64,000 bases of DNA from PALSA-612 sp963755155 (GTDB lineage Bacteria > Actinomycetota > Thermoleophilia > Gaiellales > Gaiellaceae), in the NCBI GenBank assembly GCA_963755155.1, contig CAVWIV010000015.1:124001-188000 (forward strand), written 5' to 3'. Below the pieces are notes generated by a model, which was not told the origin of the DNA, did no database searches, and saw only the letters and a program-made list of their open reading frames with translations. Made by a program: the position numbers and the translations under genes. Positions 18,869-29,879 of the stretch are shown here, piece by piece. The stretch's first letter is position 1, and each line of letters starts with the position of its first letter.

Positions 18869-19999
18869 GTGCTCGACGAGCTCCGCGCGAACCCGGAGGT
18901 CCTCTACGGGGCCGGCCTCGCGCTCCTCATCGTCGTGCTGCTGACGCCGGTCGTCGGCAACGTCGCGCGGTACCTCGGCATCGTCGACCGCCCGGGCGAG
19001 CGGCGCGTCCACGAGCGGATCGTGCCGAAGCTCGGCGGGCTCGCCCTCTTCTTCGGGATCATCATCCCCGCGCTCGCGTTCGTCGACTTCTCCGACGAGA
19101 TGCGCGGCCTGCTGCTCGGGGCCACCGTCGCGATGGTCGTGGGCGCGATCGACGACTTCCGCGGGCTTCTCTGGTGGCAGAAGCTCGCCGGGCAGGTCGG
19201 CGCTGCTGCCATCCCCGTCGCCTCCGGCATCTGGGTCGACCGCTTCACGTTCCCGTTCGTCGGCGCACACGACCTCTCGCCGTGGGTGGGCAAGCCGCTG
19301 ACCGTCGTCTGGATCGTCGCCGTCATGAACATGGTCAATTTCCTCGACGGGCTGGACGGGCTCGCCGCGGGCGTGTGCTCGATCGCCGGCGGCACGTTCG
19401 CCGTCATCGCCCTCTCGCTGGGCAAGCCGGACGCGGCGATCGTCTCCGCGATCGTCTTCGGCGCGTGCCTCGGCTTCCTGCGGCACAACTTCTACCCGGC
19501 CCGGATCTTCATGGGCGACTCGGGGGCGATGTTGCTCGGCTTCGTGCTCGCCACGGTGGCGGTCGAAGGCCTGCTGAAGACGGCTGCGACCGTCGCGCTC
19601 TTCTTCCCGCTGCTCGTGCTCGCCGTGCCGATCATGGACACGGGCTTCGTCGTCGCCCGGCGGCTGAAGTACCGGCAGCCGATCACGGCGCCCGACCAGG
19701 AGCACCTCCACCATCGCTTCCTGCGCATCGGCCTCTCGCAGCGGCGGACGACCGTCGTCATCTGGCTCTGGTGCGCGACGCTCGCCGGCGCCGCGCTGGC
19801 CACGCGGTTCATCGACTTCCGAGAGGGCGGCGAGTGGCACCTGTGGCCGACCATCGCTGTCGCCGGGATCGCCCTCGCCGCAGTGCTGTTCTCGGTGGCG
19901 ATCGTCTACATGCTCGAGATCGTGAAGCTCGCGAACCCGCGCATCCGGCGCCGGGTCGCGCGGGAGCAAGCGGCCGCCGAAGAGCGCAAGTCGGCGTAG
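18869..19999 (+). CDS. Polyprenyl-phosphate sugar-1-phosphate transferase (WecA/TagO family)
   Basis: Membrane enzyme loading the first sugar phosphate, probably GlcNAc-1-P, onto undecaprenyl phosphate for surface polymer synthesis. 376 residues with about ten hydrophobic helices. Family motifs: RRVHERIVPKLGGLALFFG, VGAIDDFRGL, the catalytic NMVNFLDGLDGLA, ARIFMGDSGAMLLG and the HLHHRFL sequence of the last cytoplasmic loop. GTG start seven bases after upp. The basic C-terminal tail (RRRVAREQAAAEERKSA) is cytoplasmic. Confidence 0.9.
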   Translation: MLDELRANPEVLYGAGLALLIVVLLTPVVGNVARYLGIVDRPGERRVHERIVPKLGGLALFFGIIIPALAFVDFSDEMRGLLLGATVAMVVGAIDDFRGLLWWQKLAGQVGAAAIPVASGIWVDRFTFPFVGAHDLSPWVGKPLTVVWIVAVMNMVNFLDGLDGLAAGVCSIAGGTFAVIALSLGKPDAAIVSAIVFGACLGFLRHNFYPARIFMGDSGAMLLGFVLATVAVEGLLKTAATVALFFPLLVLAVPIMDTGFVVARRLKYRQPITAPDQEHLHHRFLRIGLSQRRTTVVIWLWCATLAGAALATRFIDFREGGEWHLWPTIAVAGIALAAVLFSVAIVYMLEIVKLANPRIRRRVAREQAAAEERKSA

Positions 20000-20053
20000 C
20001 TCGATCGCGGCACAAACACCGGCCTATCCCGCATCAGCCAGCGGATTCGACTG

Positions 20054-20091
20054 TTACAAGCTCGGCCCTCTGGGCTGGTATGCTCGCGACG
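20054..20091 (+). promoter_or_regulatory. Promoter of the first ATP synthase cluster
   Basis: TATGCT at 20079-20084 lies seven bases before the ATG at 20092. TTACAA at 20054-20059 could be a -35 box, with a long 19-base spacer. If this is right, the transcript is leaderless at 20092 and the earlier ATG at 20080 is inside the -10 element and not used. Confidence 0.45.
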
Positions 20092-20289
20092 ATGGAGCCT
20101 TCGCGCCCCGCGTTTCATCCTGCCGGGGCCGGCACTGTGCTCGCCGGCACGACGGTCGCCTGCATCGGCGGCGGAGCGCTCGTAGGCTGGGCGGCAGGGT
20201 CGGTGGGGTACGGGATGCTCGTCGGCGCGATGATCGGCATCCCGGCCGGCGTCGGCGCGGTCTACGCGAAGTACAAGGACTCGATGTAA
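20092..20289 (+). CDS. AtpZ/AtpI-family small membrane protein
   Basis: 65 residues with two hydrophobic stretches, the second glycine rich (GGGALVGWAAGSVGYG and LVGAMIGIPAGVGAVY), the pattern of the small ATPase gene 1 (AtpZ) family that opens many F-type ATP synthase operons. Such proteins help with c-ring assembly or Mg transport, but the role is not settled. Its TAA overlaps the ATG of the next gene. Start at 20092 was chosen because of the -10 element; 20080 is the alternative. Confidence 0.65.
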   Translation: MEPSRPAFHPAGAGTVLAGTTVACIGGGALVGWAAGSVGYGMLVGAMIGIPAGVGAVYAKYKDSM

Positions 20290-20678
20290 TGCCCTCGGAC
20301 ACGTTCATGACGCCGCGCTCCGTGCCAGGGAAGCTCGCGCCGGCGCTCGCAGGGCTGCTCGTGCTGGGATTGGCGCTCGCGGTCTTCCTCCTCGCGGGCT
20401 GGGACGTTCGCGGTTGGGCGCTCGGCGCGGTGCTCTGGGTCGGCCTGCGGGGCCTGTCGCTGCTCATCGATCACGTGCGCAAGGACTCGAGCTCGGCAGC
20501 GGGCACAGGCCTGCAAGCCTTCGAGCTCGTCTTCAAGGGAATCGCCGTGCTCGTCGTGCTGCTCGCTGTCGCCACGACGAACGAGGACCTGGCGCTGCCC
20601 GCCATCCTCGTCTTCGCACTCGCGTACACGGCCGAGCTCGGCCTCTCGCTCGCCACGTACTTCGGGAGCACGAAGTGA
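20289..20678 (+). CDS. AtpI-like membrane protein of the ATP synthase operon
   Basis: 129 residues with four probable membrane helices (about 17-37, 43-58, 76-92 and 100-118). Similarity to a named family is weak. Size, topology and position directly before atpB make it an AtpI-type assembly factor for the c ring; this is by context. ATG overlaps the stop of the previous gene and its own stop overlaps the atpB GTG. Confidence 0.6.
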   Translation: MPSDTFMTPRSVPGKLAPALAGLLVLGLALAVFLLAGWDVRGWALGAVLWVGLRGLSLLIDHVRKDSSSAAGTGLQAFELVFKGIAVLVVLLAVATTNEDLALPAILVFALAYTAELGLSLATYFGSTK

Positions 20679-21550
20679 AGCGCGCCTTCGCGTTCGTAAC
20701 GACGCTCGCGCTCGTGCTGCCGGCGATGGCCGCGGCGGCGACCCCGGAAGAAGAGGAGTTCGACCCGGCGCACGAGTGGGAGCTCCAGGAGTGGGTGCCG
20801 ATCCACATCGGCCCGCTCGACATGTCGATCAACAAGGCGGTCGCCTACCTCATGCTCGGCGCGGTCGTCTCGATCGTGCTCGGCATCGTGCTCATGCGCG
20901 TCCGCCTCGGCGAGCGCCCGGAGAGGCGCCAGACCATGGGCGAGATCATCTACGAGGTCGCGCAGGTGCAGGTGGCCGAGCAGGGCCTGCCGACGAAGGC
21001 GCTCAACCGCTGGTTCCCCTATGTGGCGTCGCTCCTGATCTTCGTCTGGGTCGTGAACATGCTCGGCTTCATCCCGCTGCCACTCTCGGACGAGAAGGTG
21101 GAGATCGCCGGGTTCGAGGTGCCCACGCTCGCGATCTTCGCGGCGACGTCGACGCTCTCGGTGACGCTCGCGCTCGCGTTCATGACGTGGATGTTCACGC
21201 ACATCGAGGGCATCCGGGAGAACGGCGTCATCCGGTATCTCCAGAGCTGGATCCCGGACGTGCCGAAGGCGCTGCTGCCGATGATGATCCCGCTCGAGAT
21301 CCTCAGCCAGTTCATGCGCCTGATCTCGCTCAGCGTCCGGCTCTACGCGAACATGCTCGCGGGCCACATGCTGATCCTCACGTTCATCGGCCTCATCTTC
21401 CTCACCAACTGGCTCGTCTTCCCGCTCTCGGTCGTCGCGGGCACGGCCTTCTATCTCTTCGAGGTGGGGATCGTCGTCACGATCCAGGCGTACATCTTCG
21501 CCGCCCTGTCAGCCATCTACATCGGCTCGGCCATCGAGCCCGAACACTAG
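20675..21550 (+). CDS. atpB: ATP synthase F0 subunit a
   Basis: Proton-channel stator subunit. 291 residues. The fourth helix carries the essential arginine in MRLISLSVRLYANMLAGH, and the last helix has VGIVVTIQAYIFAALSAIY. The N-terminus VKRAFAFVTTLALVLPAMAAA looks like a cleavable signal peptide followed by an acidic stretch (TPEEEEFDPAHEWE) that would lie outside the membrane. GTG start overlaps the previous stop. An AGGAGG ribosome binding site follows for atpE. Confidence 0.95.
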   Translation: MKRAFAFVTTLALVLPAMAAAATPEEEEFDPAHEWELQEWVPIHIGPLDMSINKAVAYLMLGAVVSIVLGIVLMRVRLGERPERRQTMGEIIYEVAQVQVAEQGLPTKALNRWFPYVASLLIFVWVVNMLGFIPLPLSDEKVEIAGFEVPTLAIFAATSTLSVTLALAFMTWMFTHIEGIRENGVIRYLQSWIPDVPKALLPMMIPLEILSQFMRLISLSVRLYANMLAGHMLILTFIGLIFLTNWLVFPLSVVAGTAFYLFEVGIVVTIQAYIFAALSAIYIGSAIEPEH

Positions 21551-21560
21551 GAGGAGCTTC

Positions 21561-21818
21561 ATGTTCACTCTGCTCGCGCAAGCCGAGACCGGCGTCGACG
21601 CCGGCAAGGCGATCGCACTCGCGCTCGGCATCGGCCTCGGTTCCCTCGGGGCCGGGATCGGCATCGGCAACATCTTCGGCTCGATGATCCAGGCGGTCGC
21701 CCGCCAGCCGGAGCTCAAAGGGGAGCTCCAGGGCATCCAGTGGATCGGCTTCGCCCTCACCGAGGCCTGCGTGTTCTACGGCCTCATCGGCGGGCTGCTC
21801 GCCTTCGTGCTCGTCTGA
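21561..21818 (+). CDS. atpE: ATP synthase F0 subunit c
   Basis: Rotor-ring subunit, 85 residues. First helix has the glycine packing motif LGIGLGSLGAGIGIGN, the loop is ARQPELKGELQ and the second helix carries the ion-binding glutamate in FALTEACVFYGL. Compared with sodium-binding c subunits, the positions for the sodium-ligand glutamine and serine are Ile and Ala, so it should transport protons. A strong GGAGG site precedes the ATG, as expected for a subunit needed in many copies. TGATG overlap with atpF. Confidence 0.97.
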   Translation: MFTLLAQAETGVDAGKAIALALGIGLGSLGAGIGIGNIFGSMIQAVARQPELKGELQGIQWIGFALTEACVFYGLIGGLLAFVLV

Positions 21819-22360
21819 TGTCGCTCGGACTCACCACCGTCTTCGGCTCGGGGCTGATCGAGGTCGTCCCTGGATTGATGATCTGGACGCTGATCTGCTT
21901 CGGGCTCACGTTCTTCGTGCTCAGGCGCTACGCGTTCGGCCCCATCCAGCAGGCCATCGACAAGCGGCGCGACCGCATTCGCGAGGCGCTGGACGCGGCC
22001 GACCAGGCGCGGATCTCGTCGGAGCAGCTCGTCGCGCAACAGCGCGAAGCGCTCGCTGCGGCGCGTGTGCAGGCGGAGGAGATGCTCACGGATGCTCGCC
22101 GGGTCGGCGAGGACCAGCAGCGCCGCCTGAAGGAGGAGCTCGACGCCGAGCGGAAGCGCCGCATCGAGGAGACGCGCAAGGATGTGGAGGCCGAGACCGC
22201 GCGCGCGATCGGCCAGATCCGCTCGGAGGTGGCGAGCCTCGCGCTCGAGGCCACCGAGAAGGTGGCCGGGAAGGTGCTGACCGAGGACGACCAGCGCCGC
22301 CTCATCGAGGAGGCCATCGACGAGCTCGACTTCTCGGCGCTGGAGAAGGAGACCGTTTGA
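21818..22360 (+). CDS. atpF: ATP synthase F0 subunit b
   Basis: Peripheral stalk subunit, 180 residues. One N-terminal membrane helix (VVPGLMIWTLICFGLTFFVL), then a long charged coiled coil (RRYAFGPIQQAIDKRRDRI onwards) and a C-terminal delta-binding end LIEEAIDELDFSALEKETV. Its stop overlaps the atpH TTG start. Confidence 0.95.
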   Translation: MSLGLTTVFGSGLIEVVPGLMIWTLICFGLTFFVLRRYAFGPIQQAIDKRRDRIREALDAADQARISSEQLVAQQREALAAARVQAEEMLTDARRVGEDQQRRLKEELDAERKRRIEETRKDVEAETARAIGQIRSEVASLALEATEKVAGKVLTEDDQRRLIEEAIDELDFSALEKETV

Positions 22361-22890
22361 GCGTCGCCGACCGCGTGTACGCCCGCGCGCTCTACGACGC
22401 CGCTCTCGAGCGCGGGAACGTCGCGGAGGTGCAGGAGCAGCTCGGCGACGTCGCAGAGGCGATGGCCGAAATGCCGCAGCTCCGCTCGGTGATCGGCAAT
22501 CCGCAGATCGACGCCGGCTCGAAGGCCGCAGTGCTCGAGGCGGCCGCCGGGGAGCCGGACGAGGTCGTCGCGAACTTCCTGAAGCTCATCGCCGAGAAGG
22601 GCCGCGCAGGGTCGGTCGAAGGCATCCGCGCCGAGCTCGACCGCATCGTCGCCCAGGCCGAAGGGCAGCTCAACGTCACGCTGACGACCGCCTTCGAGTT
22701 GTCCGACGAGGAGGCGAAGGACATCGTCGCGCGGATCGAGAAGGCCTCCGGCCGCAAGGTCGAGGCTGAGCGGTTGGTCGACCCCGGCCTCATCGGCGGC
22801 ATCGTGCTCGAGGCAGGCTCGATGCGTGCCGACGCAAGCGTCCGCGGCCGGCTCGACCGGCTCGCTCTCGACCTGGGCTCCAAGGGTTGA
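22357..22890 (+). CDS. atpH: ATP synthase F1 subunit delta
   Basis: Connects the F1 head to the stalk. 177 residues. N-terminus VADRVYARALYDAALERG and C-terminus DPGLIGGIVLEAGSMRADASVRGRLDRL are typical of the OSCP/delta family. The start is an unusual TTG that overlaps the atpF stop (TTGA). The gene is separate, not fused to atpF as in mycobacteria. Confidence 0.94.
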   Translation: MSVADRVYARALYDAALERGNVAEVQEQLGDVAEAMAEMPQLRSVIGNPQIDAGSKAAVLEAAAGEPDEVVANFLKLIAEKGRAGSVEGIRAELDRIVAQAEGQLNVTLTTAFELSDEEAKDIVARIEKASGRKVEAERLVDPGLIGGIVLEAGSMRADASVRGRLDRLALDLGSKG

Positions 22891-22928
22891 CGAATTGACG
22901 CCTCTCTGCCACCCTCGATCGAGTTCCG

Positions 22929-23682
22929 ATGAGACTCGCGCACCTCGTCGCGGCAGGGGCGGCATTCGCCTCTCTGGCAGCCGGTGGGGGCTTGGCCGCC
23001 GGCGATTCGGGAACGCTGTCGATCGGCGACGCGCAGACGCGGGAGGGAACATTCGGAACGCGCGCGCTCTCCTTCCGGGTGACGCTCTCCGAGTCGAGCC
23101 AGGACCCCGTTACGGTCAGCTATCGCACTCAGAACGAGACGGCGCGCGCGGGCGAGGACTACGACGCGACGCAGGGCACGTTGCAGTTCGCTCCCGGCGA
23201 GAGGACGAAGAACATCGAGGTGCAGGTCAGCGGGGACCGGAAGGTCGAGCCGGACGAGTTCTTCTCCGTCATTCTCTTCGCCCCAGTGAGCGCGACGATC
23301 GCGCAGCCCGGGGGCGTGGGCACGGGAACGATCGAGAACGACGATGTGCCCGCGGTCATCTGCAAGTGCAAGCGGGTGAACTTGCGAGTGACCGGCTTCG
23401 GCGTGCACGACGCGACGCCGCTCAGCGGCGTCGTGAAGGCGACGATGACCTGCAGCACCGGCGACGTCGCCGACTGCGCGGGTTTTGTGAAGGCCGTCTC
23501 ACCGTTCGCGACGCTCAAGCCCACGCCCTTCACGTGCAGGGCCAAGAAGTGCGCGTCCACGAATACGTACACGCTCCGGGTTCGCCTCGCACACGCAGCT
23601 GAAGAAGAAGCTTCGGCTGCGCGCGGGCTGCCGTGGCGAACGCGGCGAGCTGCGGACGTTCACGCTCGTCTTCCCAAAGTAG
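22929..23682 (+). CDS. Secreted Calx-beta domain protein inside the ATP synthase operon (frame broken once)
   Basis: About 250 residues: a signal peptide (MRLAHLVAAGAAFASLAAGG), then one Calx-beta domain with the Ca-binding type pattern (TVSYRTQNETARAGEDYDA; GTLQFAPGERTKNIEV; VEPDEFFSV; TGTIENDD). A cysteine-containing C-terminal domain follows (ICKCKRV; MTCSTGDVADCAGF; FTCRAKKC). One extra base near 23592 hides the true end LKKKLRLRAGCRGE...TLVFPK; without repair the frame runs to 23720. Likely extracellular, possibly calcium binding or adhesive. Its location between atpH and atpA is unexpected. ATP synthase function is not implied. Confidence 0.72.
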
Positions 23683-23733
23683 GCTCTTCCCTCGGCTCCT
23701 CGGAGTCGCAACCTTTCTAGTAAGGAGCCCCTC

Positions 23734-25257
<1,524 letters not shown>

Positions 25258-25260
25258 TCG

Positions 25261-26151
25261 ATGGCAACCGTCCAGGACCTCCGGCGGCGGATCAAGTCCG
25301 TCACGAACACGCGCAAGATCACGAAGGCGATGGAGCTCGTCGCCTCCGCGCGGCTGCGGCGTGCCCAGGCCCGCATCGAGGCGATGCGGCCGTTCGCCGA
25401 CCGGATGATGGAGCTGATGGTGGGGGTGGCACGCGCGTCGTCCTCCGTGCACGGCCTGCCTCTGCTGCAGCGACGCCAGGCGCAGACCGTGGCCATCATG
25501 CCGCTGACCGGCGATCGCGGGCTCGCGGGCTCGTTCAACGCTCAGGTGCTGCGGCGTGCGTTCGCGCTCGACCGGACGGTCCGCGCCGAAGGGCAAGCGG
25601 TGCGCTGGCTCGTGGCCGGTCGCAAGGGCGCATCGACGCTCCGCTTCCGTGGTTACGACGTCGACCAGGCGTGGGCAGGCTTCTCCGATCGGCCCGCCTA
25701 CGCGGATGCACAGGCGCTCGCGAACCGACTGGCGGAGATGTATGTGGCCGAGGAGATCGACCGCGCGGTCATCATCTACAACCACTACGTCTCGCCGCTC
25801 GTGCAGACGGTGGTCGAGCAGGACGTGCTGCCCATCCCCGAGGAGCTGCTCGAGCGCGGGGACGAGGAAGCCCAGCAGGCGGCGCTGCTAGGCGACGTCA
25901 TCTACGAGCCGGAGCCCGAGGAGATTCTCGCCCGCCTCTTGCCGTTCTACCTCGAGACCGAGCTCTACCGCGCGCTGCTCGAGTCCGCCGCGTCCGAGCA
26001 AGGAGCGCGGATGACGGCCATGCGCAACGCGTCGAAGAACGCCGGCGAGCTCATCGACTCGCTGACGCTGCAGATGAACCGCGCGCGGCAAGCCGAGATC
26101 ACGCAGGAGATCCTCGAAGTAGTCGCCGGCGCCGACGCGCTCACTCAATAA
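25261..26151 (+). CDS. atpG: ATP synthase F1 subunit gamma
   Basis: Central rotor shaft, 296 residues. N-terminal helix LRRRIKSVTNTRKITKAMEL and the C-terminal helix ASKNAGELIDSLTLQMNRAR with RQAEITQEILEVVAGADAL are diagnostic. It is the last ATP synthase gene of this cluster: the stop is followed immediately by a hairpin, and atpD/atpC lie at 40201, 14 kb further on. Confidence 0.97.
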   Translation: MATVQDLRRRIKSVTNTRKITKAMELVASARLRRAQARIEAMRPFADRMMELMVGVARASSSVHGLPLLQRRQAQTVAIMPLTGDRGLAGSFNAQVLRRAFALDRTVRAEGQAVRWLVAGRKGASTLRFRGYDVDQAWAGFSDRPAYADAQALANRLAEMYVAEEIDRAVIIYNHYVSPLVQTVVEQDVLPIPEELLERGDEEAQQAALLGDVIYEPEPEEILARLLPFYLETELYRALLESAASEQGARMTAMRNASKNAGELIDSLTLQMNRARQAEITQEILEVVAGADALTQ

Positions 26152-26188
26152 GGAGGGGGCCCACGGGGGAACCATGGGTTCCCCCGTG
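26152..26188 (+). terminator. GGGGGAA/TTCCCCC stop-codon hairpin, copy 2
   Basis: GGAGGGGGCC then the perfect 12-bp stem CACGGGGGAACC (26162-26173) and GGTTCCCCCGTG (26177-26188) with an ATG loop. It starts right after the atpG TAA. Apart from one base before the hairpin it repeats the element at 51-87. Likely terminator of the first ATP synthase operon. Confidence 0.65.
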
Positions 26189-26198
26189 CTTACGTAGC

Positions 26199-26210
26199 TA
26201 GATTTCCGCG
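26199..26210 (+). promoter_or_regulatory. Leaderless -10 element of the 26211 lipoprotein gene
   Basis: TAGATT at 26199-26204 followed by six bases and the ATG at 26211. It lies just after the preceding terminator hairpin. Confidence 0.45.
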
Positions 26211-26879
26211 ATGCGTCGCCCAGGTACTTCACTCGCGGCGGCTCTCGCCGCCGCCGCGCTGCTTGCAGCCGGCTGCGGCGAGAGCTCCCCGAGTGCCGAG
26301 CCTCAGCCGCCTCCGCCGCCTCCCCCGACGGCGCCACCCACGCCGCCAGCACCGCCCGCCCCGCCGTCGCCGACCTTCACGAAGAGCGACCTGCCCCGGG
26401 TCGCGCTCGGCCCGAAGAACGCGCCGTCGGGCCTCGTCTACGTCAAGGACGAGTCCGGGCCGTTGACGCTGCTAGACGCCGGGCTTGTGTTACCTACGCA
26501 GACCCGTCCTCTTCGCGCGCTCCGGTTCGAGGCGATGCACGACAGCATCTTCGTCGCCAAGGCACAGGGGCTCGACCAGCGGGTGTCCCAGCGGATCTGG
26601 CTCTTCCGGCGCCCCGCCGGCGCGATGGGCTGGCTGAAGAAGACGCGAGAGGACGCGGCGTCGCTCCAGTTCAGCGAGCTGACCGCACCGGTGTTGGGCG
26701 ACGAGTCATGGGCGGCCCAGGGCCTCATCCAGGTCGGCGGGGGACAGGCGATCACGCACGCGTTCCGGCTCGGCAACACCGTGCACACGGTGTCGATGTA
26801 CGGCGACGTGACACCGCCGAGCGAGGCGGGTGCGCTGGCGGCCGCGCAGGCCGCGCTCGCGAAGGCACGCAAGGGCTAG
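26211..26879 (+). CDS. Proline-rich lipoprotein of unknown function
   Basis: 222 residues. The signal peptide ends in a lipobox (LLAAGC), so the protein should be anchored to the outer face of the membrane. A proline-rich linker of about 30 residues (PQPPPPPPPTAPPTPPAPP) follows the cysteine, then a globular domain of about 165 residues which I do not recognise (GLVYVKDESGPLTLLDAGL; IWLFRRPAGAMGWLKKTRED; HAFRLGNTVHTVSMYGDVTP). It stands alone between the ATP synthase cluster and the MoxR operon. Confidence 0.75.
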   Translation: MRRPGTSLAAALAAAALLAAGCGESSPSAEPQPPPPPPPTAPPTPPAPPAPPSPTFTKSDLPRVALGPKNAPSGLVYVKDESGPLTLLDAGLVLPTQTRPLRALRFEAMHDSIFVAKAQGLDQRVSQRIWLFRRPAGAMGWLKKTREDAASLQFSELTAPVLGDESWAAQGLIQVGGGQAITHAFRLGNTVHTVSMYGDVTPPSEAGALAAAQAALAKARKG

Positions 26880-26946
26880 AGCACAAACAATCCGGCGCCG
26901 CCCGCGTCTGTAAGGGCGACGCCGGGCGGGCTACGATCGAGGGGCT

Positions 26947-27992
<1,046 letters not shown>

Positions 27993-27996
<4 letters not shown>

Positions 27997-28895
27997 CCTT
28001 CACCCTTGTTCCGAGGGGGCGGCTGGTCGGGCTCTCGTTCGGGACGATGCGCAGCTACCGGCGGGGGGCGGGCTCGGACGTCGCCGGCTCGCGCCCGTAC
28101 CAGGAAGGCGACAGCCTCCACACGATCGACTGGGCCGCCTCGGCCCGGCTTTCGTCGGCGCGCCAGCGGGACGAGTTCATCGTCCGCGAGCGGTTCGCGG
28201 AGGAAGCCCCGCGGGTGGTCGTCGTCTCCGACCGGCGGCCGGAGATGGCGTTCTTCCAGCCGCCCTTGCCGTGGCTCGACAAGGCGGAGGCGATGCGGCA
28301 GACGGTCGAGCTCATCATCCAGAGCACGTCGCTCGTGGGCGGCTTCGTCGGCTACGTGGACTTCGCGGAGGGCGAGGCGTACTGGCTGCCCCCGCAGGGC
28401 AGCCGGCGCCTGTGGGAGCTGCGCGAGGAGCGGCTGCCGTCGGATCTTTTCGACGCACCCGAGGGCAGCGTCGCCGACGCGATTCTCCACCTCACGGAGC
28501 ACTCCAGAGCCGTCACCCCGGGCAGCTTCGTCTTCGTGCTGTCGGACTTCTCCGACCCACCGCCGGTGGACGTGTGGCTGAAGGCCCTCGAGCGGCGGCT
28601 CGACGTCGTGCCGGTCGTCATCCAGGACCCGACGTGGGAGCAGAGCTTCCCCGACGTGGCGGGGATCGTCGTGCCCATGCGCGACCCGAGGTCCGGACGG
28701 ATGATCGACGTGCGCGTGACGCGGCGCGAGGCCGCGGCCCGCCGTGCGGCGAACGAAGAACGCCTGGCATCGCTCCTCGCCGAGCTCGAGGGGCTCGGCC
28801 TCGACCCGTTGCTCGTCTCCTCGAGCGATCCCACCGAGATCCTCGCGGAATTTCTCGACTGGGCCGACATGCGCAACCTCCGGAGAGTCGCCTAG
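27993..28895 (+). CDS. DUF58 domain protein
   Basis: 300 residues. The conserved DUF58 core is present as SRPYQEGDSLHTIDWAASAR, followed by a VWA-like fold (VVVVSDRRPEMAFF; FVFVLSDFSDPP). No membrane helix is visible, so it is a cytoplasmic version. DUF58 proteins almost always travel with MoxR ATPases. GTG overlaps the moxR stop, and the next ATG follows its own stop directly. Confidence 0.88.
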
Positions 28896-29879
28896 ATGAG
28901 ACGGCGCATCCTGCCTGCGGCGCTCCTGCTCGTCGTGGCCGTCTCGGCCAGCGTCGTCCTCGTCCTGCGAGGGGAGGACGGCGGCAAGCAGGCAAAGCCG
29001 CCCGAGGGCGCCCCCGAGATCGTCGTGGATGCCAGGCTGCTGCCGCGGACCGTCGGCTTCGGCGACACGCTCACGGCCGTCGTCGACGTGACCGTCGATC
29101 GCCGCCTCGTCGATCCCGACTCCGTCCGCGTTAGGCAGGAGTTCTCGCCCTGGGGCCAGCTCGAGCGGCCGCGACGGACACGGCAGGACTCGGCCCACAC
29201 GAGCTTCATCCGGACGACGTACGTCCTGCGCTGCGTGATCGGGCCGTGCGTGCCGCCGCGGGAGACGTACCAGCTCGAGTTCGAGTCCGCCGTCGTTTCG
29301 TACCGGCTGCTGGATGGTGGCGACACCGAGTCGGTCGAGGTGAGATGGCCGGTGCTCGTGACGCACTCGAACATCGTCGCCGGCGACCTCGAGCGGCGCG
29401 AGGCCGCGTCGACGCCGTGGCGGGCGGACATGCTGGCGATGCCCGCGGCGACGTACCGCATCTCACCCGGCCTGCTGCGCTGGCTGCTCTTGGCCGGCGC
29501 GGTGCTCTTCGCGCTTGCCGGCGTCGCTTTGGCGTTCCGTGCGATGCCTCACCGGGAGCCCGAGCCCGAGCCCGAGCCGGAGCCCGAGCCCGAGCCGGCG
29601 GTGCCGCCGCTCGAGCTGGCGCTCATCCTGCTCACGGACGAGCAACAGGCGAACGGCGCCGCCGACCGGCGGCGGGCGCTCGAGCTCGTCGCGGAGGAGA
29701 TGGAGGCTCGCGAGGAGTTCCCCCTCGCGCGGAAGGCGCGCGTGATGGCGTGGTCCGAGAACACGCCGACGCTGGCCGAGACGAGCGGCCTCGCGGAGAG
29801 CGTTCGGGCGCAGCTCGCGCTGCTCGAGCCCGAGGTCGAGGACGAGGAGGAGGAGGATTCTGATGCGCCTGCGCCGTAG
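28896..29879 (+). CDS. Membrane protein of the MoxR/VWA operon (possible BatD counterpart)
   Basis: 327 residues: N-terminal signal anchor (RILPAALLLVVAVSASVVLVL), an extracytoplasmic beta-type region of about 150 residues with two cysteines (LRCVIGPCVPP), a membrane helix (about 193-212, LLLAGAVLFALAGVALAF), then an Glu-Pro repeat (EPEPEP, seven units) and a charged cytoplasmic helical tail. Topology and operon position match BatD-type proteins, but no sequence motif proves it. It overlaps the next gene by 17 bases. Confidence 0.65.
   Translation: MRRRILPAALLLVVAVSASVVLVLRGEDGGKQAKPPEGAPEIVVDARLLPRTVGFGDTLTAVVDVTVDRRLVDPDSVRVRQEFSPWGQLERPRRTRQDSAHTSFIRTTYVLRCVIGPCVPPRETYQLEFESAVVSYRLLDGGDTESVEVRWPVLVTHSNIVAGDLERREAASTPWRADMLAMPAATYRISPGLLRWLLLAGAVLFALAGVALAFRAMPHREPEPEPEPEPEPEPAVPPLELALILLTDEQQANGAADRRRALELVAEEMEAREEFPLARKARVMAWSENTPTLAETSGLAESVRAQLALLEPEVEDEEEEDSDAPAP
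29556..29597 (+). repeat. Hexanucleotide tandem repeat encoding Glu-Pro
   Basis: Seven copies of GAGCCC or GAGCCG in frame, giving (EP)7 in the gene at 28896. The tract lies just after the membrane helix and may act as a stiff spacer. Such repeats are prone to change in copy number. Confidence 0.85.
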
